Assembly: GCA_003545125.1 (NCBI GenBank)
Contig: DQCI01000261.1
Span: 1-6,581, forward strand
Length of the DNA: 6,581 nucleotides
Origin: Paracoccaceae bacterium
Lineage (GTDB): Bacteria; Pseudomonadota; Alphaproteobacteria; Rhodobacterales; Rhodobacteraceae
Direction: 5' to 3'
In this document: in pieces, positions 1 to 5,709 of the stretch
Layout of the letters: the number at the start of each line of letters is the position of its first letter
Numbering within the stretch: position 1 is the first letter of the stretch
The notes under the pieces: model-generated
Seen by the model: the letters and a program-made list of their open reading frames with translations, nothing else
Database searches by the model: none
Told to the model about the DNA's origin: nothing
Position numbers and translations under genes: made by a program

Positions 1-45
1 GGGCGAAGCCTGGGCGAAGGTGCCGGACCGCACATGCCGCAGGAG

Positions 46-1452
46 TCAGCTCGGCGGTTGCTCCGGACCCCGCGCAGGCTTCCTGCGCCCGAACATGCCA
101 GGGCTGCCCGGCGGCGCGTACCATTCCTCGTTGCGGGTCACGATCATTGTTGCGGCGAGCGCGAGGAAGGCCAGCGTCGCGCCGGCAAGCAGCGCGTAGT
201 CGGTCGATTCCAAGATCAGCCAGAGCACCGCGTAGAGCACCATGAGCAGGACGGCGAGCACCAGGGTGCGGCGTCCGAGTTTGAGCCCGAGCCAGCCGAA
301 CATGACAAGCAGCGCGATGGTGGCGCCCGAGGCCAGCAGGTAGGCCGGGCTGAACCCGATATGCTCGGCATAGGCGATCATCAGGAGCACGAAGATCGCC
401 TGGGCCAACCCGATCAGGATGTATTGTACCGGGTGGACCGGGCGCGCCCGGTGGCCCTCGATCAACAGCACCGTCAGAAAAGTCAGCGCGATGGTGAGCA
501 GCCCGTAGCGTGTCGCGCGCCAGGCCTTCTGGTAGAAGTCGTTGGGCTGGTAGAAGCTCACGCCGAAGGCAATGGCATCGCCGGCATCGCTCATCATCCC
601 GGCCCGCGCCAGTTGTGGCACCGCGCGGGCGAGATGCGGCACGGTCCACAGGGCGTGGTAGCCGTCGTCGGTCACCGTGCGCTCATCGGGCAGGAAGGCG
701 CCGGTGAAGGCCGGGTCCGGCCAGTCGCCGGAGATCTCCACCCGGGTGGTGCGCCCGACCGGCGCGATCATCAGCTGCTCGGCCCCGTTCAGCCCCACCC
801 GCAGGCGCACCTCGCCAGCCCCGCGGATATCACCCACGGCGGCGGCGATCCCGCCCCGCCCGGTGAGCGGTTCCAGCGCCACGCCGGCACCGTCGATCTC
901 CAGCTTCGCCTCGCCCCTGAGCGCCCGGTTGCCGGAAAGGAACATCTCGAGCCGGGTCTCGTCCCAGAGCACCTCCTCGCCGTCGTCCAGGGCCGTCTCG
1001 ATCCCGTCGACGGGGAAGTCGAGGGTCAGCATCACGTCCGCGGTGTAGACCGGCACCTCGAAGATGCCCCGGTAGCGTACCTGGGTCGCGGTCGTCATCA
1101 CCGCGTCGAACCGGCCAGGCAGCAGCACCAGAGGCGGGCGCTCCTCGACCGAGGTTGCCTCGTAGGTTTCCAGGATCGGCTGGCCGCTTTCGGGGTGCAC
1201 CTCGACGCGGCCGGTTGCCGGGTCGACAACTTCGCGTTTGCGGATCTCGGTCACCTCCCGGCGGACCGGGATCACCAGTTCCGGCCCCGACAGCACCTGG
1301 CTCCCGCCCCATTCCTCGCCGACGGCGCGGATCGTCTCGCGCGAATAGTCGCGCCGCGCATCTACGATAGAGGACACCATCTGCACGGGGATCGCCATGA
1401 GCAGAGCCAGAATGGCGACGATGAAGAACCTGAACCCGGCCGAGCGCAGCAT
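46..1452 (-). CDS. creD: CreD family inner membrane protein
   Basis: Encodes a 468-residue CreD-family protein, close to the roughly 450 residues of E. coli CreD. The layout is typical: one N-terminal membrane segment (about residues 8-30), a long periplasmic domain (about 31-310), then five hydrophobic segments (about 316-332, 342-362, 368-392, 395-415 and 418-437) and a short basic, proline-rich cytoplasmic tail. Family signatures are visible: NDFYQKAWRATRYG just before the second membrane segment, and HPVQYILIGLAQ followed by AEHIGFSPAY. The start is supported by GGAGGA six bases upstream (1459-1464). CreD is known as the target of the CreBC two-component system in enterobacteria and is linked to envelope integrity and beta-lactam or colicin tolerance; its biochemical activity is unknown. 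No creB or creC is seen here. The gene lies 30 bp after the DUF1989 gene on the same strand, so the two are probably co-transcribed. Family assignment is firm; the role in this organism is inferred. Confidence 0.95.
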   Translation of the reverse strand: MLRSAGFRFFIVAILALLMAIPVQMVSSIVDARRDYSRETIRAVGEEWGGSQVLSGPELVIPVRREVTEIRKREVVDPATGRVEVHPESGQPILETYEATSVEERPPLVLLPGRFDAVMTTATQVRYRGIFEVPVYTADVMLTLDFPVDGIETALDDGEEVLWDETRLEMFLSGNRALRGEAKLEIDGAGVALEPLTGRGGIAAAVGDIRGAGEVRLRVGLNGAEQLMIAPVGRTTRVEISGDWPDPAFTGAFLPDERTVTDDGYHALWTVPHLARAVPQLARAGMMSDAGDAIAFGVSFYQPNDFYQKAWRATRYGLLTIALTFLTVLLIEGHRARPVHPVQYILIGLAQAIFVLLMIAYAEHIGFSPAYLLASGATIALLVMFGWLGLKLGRRTLVLAVLLMVLYAVLWLILESTDYALLAGATLAFLALAATMIVTRNEEWYAPPGSPGMFGRRKPARGPEQPPS

Positions 1453-1482
1453 GTGACATCCTCCAGATGTTTGGCCGGCAGG

Positions 1483-2367
1483 CTAGCGCGCGCCCGGCAC
1501 AGGCGCAACGCCGTGGCTGCGGTCGTAACCGTTGGGCGCGGGGCTCTGCCAGCCGTCAAGCGCACCCGGCGGCGGGGCAAAGGTTTCGACGAGCAGCGGG
1601 TAGCAGGTGGCGGCGTCGGAGGAATGCCCGGTGCTGCAATCGCCGCCCGGACAGCTCGACAGCGCGCCGACCAGGTCGATCTCGGCGAAAAACTCAAGGT
1701 AGTCTCCCGGATGCACCGGGCTCGCCTTCATGAAGTATAACCCGGTGTCGCGGGTGAAGCCCGTGCACATGAAGACGTTGAGCACGTCGTGCACATGGGG
1801 TTCGGCTTCGTCCAGCGGCACGCCCAGATGATCGGCCAGCGCCCGGGTCAGGTTCGAATGGCAGCAGTAATGGTAGGGGTCGCCGGCCAGCAGGCAGTTG
1901 GTATAGGGGTCGCAGCGGGTGCCGATCACGTCATGCACCGAGGCCCCGAAAGCGTCGATGCCGTACCAGTCGAGCGTGTCGTCGGTGATCGTCGCCATCG
2001 GCCTGAGTGCGGGGAAGCCCGACCACAACCGGTCGCCGGTCGACAGATGCGTGCCGTGCAGCGCGCGGGCCTTGCCGGAATAAAACCGTTCGGCAAGGTC
2101 GTGGGCGTTCCACAGGTTGAGATCGCCCACCTGCGGCCCCTCGATGCTGCGGATGCGGAAGAACTGCCCCGCCTTCACGGTGAAAACGCGCGCATCACGC
2201 GGGGGCACCCGCAGCTCGCCGACCTTTTCGGCGGCCGCCCGGGCGCGCCGATAGAGCGGCAGGTCCGGTTCCGGCAGGCGCTCCGGCGGGTAGACGATCA
2301 CCGGCGCGCGGGAGCGGGCGGTATCGGCGTGGCCGGGGGGCTGGTGCTCGGGGTGGTCCGGTTTCAT
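1483..2367 (-). CDS. DUF1989 (urea carboxylase-associated) family protein
   Basis: A 294-residue DUF1989 protein. The domain spans about residues 52-265, with family-like stretches VGDLNLWNAHDLAERFYSG (80-98), HGTHLSTGDRLWSGFP (104-119), HDVIGTRCDPYTN (145-157), CCHSNLTRAL (168-177), NVFMCTGF (197-204) and SPVHPGDYLEFFAEIDLVGALSSCPGGD (216-243, broken here only by position). Eight cysteines (152, 158, 168, 169, 201, 239, 244, 255) plus nearby histidines make a metal site plausible, but this is inferred. In guanidine degradation, paired DUF1989 proteins (CgdA/CgdB) act as carboxyguanidine deiminase beside a urea/guanidine carboxylase. Here a single copy stands without a carboxylase, so its substrate cannot be stated. 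Residues 1-50 are a Pro/Arg-rich extension outside the core. The frame stays open to an ATG at 2469, but the ATG at 2367 is preferred because a Shine-Dalgarno sequence precedes it and the extra 34 residues look non-coding. It is upstream of creD, 30 bp away. Confidence 0.88.
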   Translation of the reverse strand: MKPDHPEHQPPGHADTARSRAPVIVYPPERLPEPDLPLYRRARAAAEKVGELRVPPRDARVFTVKAGQFFRIRSIEGPQVGDLNLWNAHDLAERFYSGKARALHGTHLSTGDRLWSGFPALRPMATITDDTLDWYGIDAFGASVHDVIGTRCDPYTNCLLAGDPYHYCCHSNLTRALADHLGVPLDEAEPHVHDVLNVFMCTGFTRDTGLYFMKASPVHPGDYLEFFAEIDLVGALSSCPGGDCSTGHSSDAATCYPLLVETFAPPPGALDGWQSPAPNGYDRSHGVAPVPGAR

Positions 2368-2372
2368 CGCGG

Positions 2373-2379
2373 TTCCTTT
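2373..2379 (-). promoter_or_regulatory. Ribosome binding site that decides the DUF1989 start
   Basis: Read on the minus strand this is AAAGGAA, five bases before the ATG at 2367. It selects that start over the in-frame ATG at 2469, which has no comparable purine-rich site. Confidence 0.7.
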
Positions 2380-2658
2380 CGCTGGCGGTTTACCTTTGCC
2401 ATGCCCGCCTTGGTTGTCGAGAGGTTTCCCGGTTGCTTGGGGACCGGCGCTTTGGTGAGATGCCGTCACTCAACAGGGGCCGCCCTGCCGGCCCTCCAGC
2501 CCCGCGCCTGGGGACCGGACGAGATGAACGGGCTCCGGCTCGGCACGCCCGACATACTGCGCCGGGGGGCCGCGAGGGCGACGCGCCCCGTCTCGCCCGG
2601 CGCGTCGCGCGGGCGTTCACCACGGAAGGGGCCGAAGGACGCCAGAGTTTCGATCGTC

Positions 2659-2718
2659 TGCATCATGTCCGGGGTGTGCATCATCTCCGGCGCGTATGGC
2701 GCGTATGGCGCGTATGGC
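2659..2718. repeat. Short tandem repeats with 9-bp and 18-bp period
   Basis: Three perfect, adjacent copies of gcgtatggc occupy 2692-2718. Immediately before them, two 18-bp units starting tgcatcatgtcc (2659-2676) and tgcatcatctcc (2677-2694) match at 15 of 18 positions and keep the same 9-bp phase. The phase would add three residues per unit if translated, but no credible reading frame exists here. The repeats may be slippage products or protein-binding sites; the sequence does not decide between these. Confidence 0.85.
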
Positions 2719-2782
2719 GGCCCGACGGACGTCGGTGCCACACGCGCGCGCCACGGTCGGAAACACATTGTCTCACAGGATT

Positions 2783-2814
2783 TTGCTCTCTGGAAAGGTT
2801 CGATACGTTATAGT
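2783..2814 (+). promoter_or_regulatory. Candidate promoter of the lipoprotein gene
   Basis: TATAGT (2809-2814) is a good -10-like hexamer and TTGCTC (2783-2788) is a possible -35, but the 20-bp spacing is longer than the usual 16-18. The patch is clearly more AT-rich than its surroundings and ends about 35 bp before the ATG at 2849. The -10 element is more believable than the -35. Confidence 0.3.
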
Positions 2815-2848
2815 CTGCGGGCAGTGAAATCACCCGCGGGGGGTGCGG

Positions 2849-3748
2849 ATGCTTCTTCCATTCAAGAGATTGGCGCTCATTCTGGCGTCGGTGATCCTGT
2901 CGGCCTGCGCACATACGACCGTCGGGCCCGGCTTCACCGACGAGATTGCCGTGCTCGAACCGCGCGCCTTCACCTGCTGTGCCGAGCCCGAGAAGTTTTA
3001 TCCCGAAGCGCTCATCAGGACCGCCTTCGCCCTTGCCGACGACCTTGGATCGCAGGTGGCCGGAAAGATGTACGGTGGTTACCAGGAGAAAGTCTTTCCG
3101 GGTCTGCTTTCGGGCAACACGGCGGCGGAGGCGGCGCTCATGGCCCAACTCCAGCCGCTCGATCTCGTCTTCTCCGCCAACAAGAGCTACCTCTGGGGCA
3201 CCATCATCCCGGGCCGCTTCTCGCATGATGTGGTCTATCTCGGCACCGAAGCGCAGCTGCGGGCCGCGGGGCTGTGGACCCTCCCCGCGCTGGCACCGCT
3301 GCACGACGATATCCGCGCTGGCCGGGTGTTCATCGAGGCGCAGACACCGGCGGTCGGCACCACCACCGCGGCCCGGGTGATCGAAGCCGATACCGTCGCC
3401 ATCCTGCGCCCCAACCTGACCGCGCATGCCCGTCGCCAGGCCTACGCGACGCTCGCGAACAGCGTTGGCCTGGCGTATGATTACACCTTCGATGTCGCGA
3501 CGACCGACCGGTTGGCCTGTACCGAGCTGGTGAGCCTCGCCATGCCCGGCCTTCGCATCGCCACGCGCAAGGCCTACGGGCGCGACGTCATCTTTCCCGA
3601 CGAGATCGTCGCCCAGGGGATCCGGGGCGAACGGTTGCGTCTGATCGGCTACATGGTCGCGACGGAGGGCGGCTTTGTCTGGCGCAACACCCATTCGCTG
3701 ATGGCCGATATCGCGGCTTATTGGGGTATTCCGGGTTCAAATCCGTAG
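2849..3748 (+). CDS. Lipoprotein with YiiX/YaeF-like permuted NlpC/P60 cysteine hydrolase domain
   Basis: Encodes 299 residues from the ATG at 2849. The N-terminus is a lipoprotein signal: basic start, hydrophobic stretch LALILASVI and lipobox LSAC with the lipidation cysteine at residue 20. The mature protein should be anchored to a membrane facing the periplasm. The region from about 100 to 270 matches the circularly permuted papain-like group (YiiX/YaeF), in which the histidine precedes the cysteine. LDLVFSAN (105-111) is the opening strand, FSHDVVYLG (125-132) supplies candidate His126, VFIEA (160-164) a possible third polar residue, LAYDYTFD (208-215) precedes the nucleophile, and LACTELV (222-228) supplies candidate Cys224. 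The family is predicted to hydrolyse amide or ester bonds in envelope or lipid substrates; the actual substrate is unknown. A Cys-Cys pair at 43-44 lies outside the core. A GTG at 2843 is an alternative start, but it falls in the G-run (2838-2843) that looks like the ribosome binding site of the ATG. The gene is monocistronic and convergent with gcdH. Confidence 0.82.
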   Translation: MLLPFKRLALILASVILSACAHTTVGPGFTDEIAVLEPRAFTCCAEPEKFYPEALIRTAFALADDLGSQVAGKMYGGYQEKVFPGLLSGNTAAEAALMAQLQPLDLVFSANKSYLWGTIIPGRFSHDVVYLGTEAQLRAAGLWTLPALAPLHDDIRAGRVFIEAQTPAVGTTTAARVIEADTVAILRPNLTAHARRQAYATLANSVGLAYDYTFDVATTDRLACTELVSLAMPGLRIATRKAYGRDVIFPDEIVAQGIRGERLRLIGYMVATEGGFVWRNTHSLMADIAAYWGIPGSNP

Positions 3749-3787
3749 GCCGTCGGCGGGAATCGGGTATCCACGACGGGGCACCGA

Positions 3788-3830
3788 TGCGTTTTGTGCT
3801 ACGGAGTGACACGGGGTAGCACAAAACGCA
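3788..3830. terminator. Perfect 15-bp inverted repeat between convergent genes, possible bidirectional terminator
   Basis: TGCGTTTTGTGCTAC (3788-3802) and its exact reverse complement (3816-3830) flank a 13-base loop. The element fills the gap between the lipoprotein stop (3748) and the gcdH stop (3837), the classic place for a shared terminator. However, no T-tract follows the stem on either strand; the only run of T lies inside the stem. The repeat itself is certain. A terminator role is inferred from position, and an mRNA 3'-end protecting stem or a protein-binding site is also possible. Confidence 0.55.
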
Positions 3831-3836
3831 CCGCGG

Positions 3837-5051
3837 TCAGAAGAACGCCTGCAACCCGGTCTGGGCCCGGCCGAGGATCAGCGCATGCACGTCATGTGTG
3901 CCCTCGTAGGTGTTCACCGTTTCGAGGTTGATCATGTGCCGGATCACGCCGAAGGCGCCCGATATTCCGTTGCCGCCGTGCATGTCGCGCGACATGCGGG
4001 CGATGTCGAGCGCCTTGCCGCAGTTGTTGCGCTTGATCAGCGAAATCATCTCCGGTGCGGCCGCGCCTTCGTCCATCAACCGCCCCACCCGCAAACTCGC
4101 CTGCAGCCCGAGCACGATCTCGGTCTGCATGTCGGCGAGTTTTTTCTGGAAGAGCTGGGTGCCCGCCAGAGGCTTGCCGAACTGCTTGCGGTCGAGCCCG
4201 TAGCCACGCGCCGCATGCCAGCAAAACTCGGCCGCCCCCAGCACCCCCCAGCTGATCCCGTAACGGGCCCGGTTGAGGCAGCCGAAGGGCCCTTTCAGCC
4301 CCTCGACATGCGGCAAAAGCGCGTCCTCGCCCACCTCGACGGCGTCCATCACGATCTCGCCGGTAATCGACGCCCGCAGAGAAAGCTTGCCGTCGATCTT
4401 CGGCGCGGACAGACCGCGCAGACCTTTCTCGAGCACGAAGCCGCGGATCTTGCCATCATGCGCGGCGGACTTCGCCCAGACCACGAACACGTCGGCGATC
4501 GGCGCGTTGGAGATCCACATCTTGCTGCCGGTGAGCCGGTAGCCGGTGGCGGTCTTCTCGGCCCGGGTCGTCATCGCACCCGGATCGCTGCCGGCCTCCG
4601 GCTCGGTGAGGCCGAAGCAGCCGATGAGATCGCCGCTTGCGAGGCCGGGGAGGTATTTGCGCCGCTGGTCCTCGGAGCCAAAGGCGTAGATCGGGTACAT
4701 CACCAGCGAGGATTGCACCGACATCATCGAGCGATAGCCTGAATCGACCCGCTCCACCTCGCGCGCCACCAAGCCATAACTCACATAGGAGCCGCCGAGC
4801 CCGCCGTATTCCTCTGGCACGGTCACGCCGAGCAGCCCCATCCGGCCCATCTCGCGGAAGATCTCCGGGTCGGTCTCTTCGTCCTCGAAGGCCGCCGCCA
4901 CGCGCGGCGCGAGCGCCTCCTGCGCGTAAGCCCGCGCCGCGTCACGGATCATCCGTTCGTCTTCGGCAAGCTGCGCATCGAGCCGGAACGGATCTTCCCA
5001 GTCGAAAGCCGCAAGCTCCGGGCGGCTCTTGGCAGGCAGGTCGTGCGGCAT
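3837..5051 (-). CDS. gcdH: Glutaryl-CoA dehydrogenase
   Basis: Encodes 404 residues, the normal length for glutaryl-CoA dehydrogenase, an FAD enzyme of the acyl-CoA dehydrogenase family. It oxidises and decarboxylates glutaryl-CoA to crotonyl-CoA and CO2, passing electrons to electron-transfer flavoprotein, in lysine, hydroxylysine and tryptophan breakdown. The N-terminal helical domain is followed by [16 protein letters not shown] (145-160) and the FAD-side strand [18 protein letters not shown] (177-194). Features specific to this enzyme rather than other acyl-CoA dehydrogenases are [20 protein letters not shown] (103-122), with Arg107 at the place of the substrate-carboxylate arginine, [16 protein letters not shown] (258-273), and [20 protein letters not shown] (380-399) with catalytic base Glu383. 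The frame is open far upstream, but the ATG at 5051 has AGGGAGA six bases before it and begins the family-like N-terminus. It is divergent from the XRE-cupin regulator, which probably controls it through the palindromes in the shared gap. Confidence 0.97.
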   Translation of the reverse strand: MPHDLPAKSRPELAAFDWEDPFRLDAQLAEDERMIRDAARAYAQEALAPRVAAAFEDEETDPEIFREMGRMGLLGVTVPEEYGGLGGSYVSYGLVAREVERVDSGYRSMMSVQSSLVMYPIYAFGSEDQRRKYLPGLASGDLIGCFGLTEPEAGSDPGAMTTRAEKTATGYRLTGSKMWISNAPIADVFVVWAKSAAHDGKIRGFVLEKGLRGLSAPKIDGKLSLRASITGEIVMDAVEVGEDALLPHVEGLKGPFGCLNRARYGISWGVLGAAEFCWHAARGYGLDRKQFGKPLAGTQLFQKKLADMQTEIVLGLQASLRVGRLMDEGAAAPEMISLIKRNNCGKALDIARMSRDMHGGNGISGAFGVIRHMINLETVNTYEGTHDVHALILGRAQTGLQAFF

Positions 5052-5057
5052 CCGGTG

Positions 5058-5064
5058 TCTCCCT
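5058..5064 (-). promoter_or_regulatory. Ribosome binding site that decides the gcdH start
   Basis: On the minus strand this reads AGGGAGA, six bases before the ATG at 5051. It fixes the start although the frame remains open for another 270 codons upstream, across the regulator gene. Confidence 0.75.
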
Positions 5065-5077
5065 TTGTGTGCCCCGG

Positions 5078-5120
5078 TATTGCGCAATATTCTGAGCAAT
5101 GCTAGGAGAAAGTTGCGCAA
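5078..5120. promoter_or_regulatory. Candidate operator: paired TTGCGCAA palindromes in the divergent control region
   Basis: The 87-bp gap between gcdH and the regulator holds a 12-bp perfect palindrome TATTGCGCAATA (5078-5089) and a second TTGCGCAA (5113-5120), centre to centre 33 bp, about three helical turns. Between them, ATTGCTCAG on the minus strand (5092-5100) repeats the half-site ATTGC. Such spaced boxes suit a dimeric HTH regulator that binds the same face of the DNA and controls both divergent genes. Both promoters must lie in this short gap, though I cannot place -10 and -35 hexamers with confidence. That the adjacent XRE-cupin protein is the binder is inferred from position. Confidence 0.55.
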
Positions 5121-5138
5121 GGCGGACGGGACAGCGAC

Positions 5139-5699
5139 ATGGACGACGAGTTCGACACCGGCGGGCGGCTGAAGGCGCTGCGCCAGGCCGCGGGCCTCAG
5201 CCAACGCCAGCTCGCCGAGCGCGCGGGCGTGCCGCACGGGCAGATCTCGATGATCGAGACCGGGCGGTCCTCCCCCTCCGTCGCATCGCTCAGGCGCATC
5301 CTCGGCGGGCTCGGCACCAGTATGTCGGCCTTTTTTGAGCCCGACGAGACCCCGCCGCAAAAGGTCTTTTTCCGCGCGGGCGCGCTCACCGATCTGACCG
5401 GGCGCCTCGGCACCGGCGTCGCCATTGCGCAAGTCGGCGACGCGCTGGCGCATGGGCTCCAGTTGCTCACCGAGACCTACGCGCCCGGCGCCGATACCGG
5501 CGAGGCGATGCTCGACCACGAGGGGTGCGAAGGCGGGATCGTGGTCGCCGGCGAGATCGAGGTCACGGTCGGAGATCAGCAAGTGGTGCTCGGCCCCGGC
5601 GACGCCTATCTGTTCGACAGCCGCGCGCCGCACCGATTCCGCAACCCGGGCCCGGTGCCCGCCCGCATCATCTCGGCCTGCACGCCGCCCTATCTGTGA
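5139..5699 (+). CDS. XRE family transcriptional regulator with cupin sensor domain
   Basis: A 186-residue two-domain regulator. Residues 10-65 form an XRE/Cro-type helix-turn-helix: [20 protein letters not shown] (8-27), then the recognition helix around [15 protein letters not shown] (33-47) and the closing [16 protein letters not shown] (51-66). Residues about 108-180 form a cupin barrel: [20 protein letters not shown] (126-145) and [19 protein letters not shown] (151-169), with His127, Glu131 and His165 at usual cupin ligand positions. Proteins of this build (PuuR is one example) often control catabolic genes and sense a small molecule in the cupin. It is divergent from gcdH and 10 bp ahead of the CoA-transferase, so it probably shares a transcript with the latter, regulates the glutarate module and also controls itself. 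The ligand is unknown; glutarate or a CoA thioester of the pathway is a guess from context. Its own ribosome binding site is weak (GACGGGA at about 5126-5131). Confidence 0.93.
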   Translation: MDDEFDTGGRLKALRQAAGLSQRQLAERAGVPHGQISMIETGRSSPSVASLRRILGGLGTSMSAFFEPDETPPQKVFFRAGALTDLTGRLGTGVAIAQVGDALAHGLQLLTETYAPGADTGEAMLDHEGCEGGIVVAGEIEVTVGDQQVVLGPGDAYLFDSRAPHRFRNPGPVPARIISACTPPYL

Positions 5700-5709
5700 A
5701 GGAACGCCC

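Larger units (their letters stand above)
2368..2848. other. Long gap without a convincing gene (divergent intergenic region)
   Basis: These 481 bp separate the divergent DUF1989 and lipoprotein genes. Open frames of about 75-125 codons cross it on both strands, but they are Arg/Pro/Gly-rich, lack clear ribosome binding sites, match no family I recognise and look like products of high GC content. What it does hold is a run of short repeats at 2621-2718 and an AT-richer patch at about 2761-2816 just before the lipoprotein gene. I found no clear sigma-70 promoter for the minus-strand DUF1989-creD pair, no riboswitch fold I recognise and no RNA gene. Confidence 0.6.

Noticed and set aside
1..45. 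A possible next minus-strand gene starting with an ATG at about 35, and a direct repeat gggcgaag (1-8 and 12-19).
   Set aside because: Only about eleven codons are visible, there is no clear ribosome binding site, and an 8-bp repeat is too short to mean much in GC-rich DNA.
34..1740. A 568-codon open frame on the plus strand, antisense to creD and the end of the DUF1989 gene.
   Set aside because: Its composition is Arg/His/Gln/Gly-rich with no recognisable domain, and it mirrors two well-supported genes. High GC content makes such antisense frames common.
2368..2470. A guanidine riboswitch upstream of the DUF1989 gene, expected if it belonged to a guanidine pathway.
   Set aside because: I could not find the conserved ACGR-containing stems of the known guanidine riboswitch classes in the leader.
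2466..2768. A possible 100-residue minus-strand protein with a YAP tripeptide repeat.
   Set aside because: The tripeptides are only the translation of the 9-bp DNA repeat; there is no ribosome binding site and no family match.
1789..3228. A 479-codon plus-strand frame running from the DUF1989 gene into the lipoprotein gene.
   Set aside because: It overlaps two recognised genes in other frames, has no domain and contains the repeat-derived AYG stretch. No ribosome binding site supports an internal start.
2681..3694. A 337-codon minus-strand frame opposite the lipoprotein gene.
   Set aside because: It has antisense-type composition without a domain, while the plus strand has a lipobox and catalytic motifs.
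3734..3744. GGTTCAAATCC, identical to a tRNA T-loop consensus, at the end of the lipoprotein gene; a possible tRNA fragment or attachment site.
   Set aside because: The flanking bases do not form the five-pair T stem, no tRNA body is present, there is no integrase, and the bases are in-frame codons of the protein.
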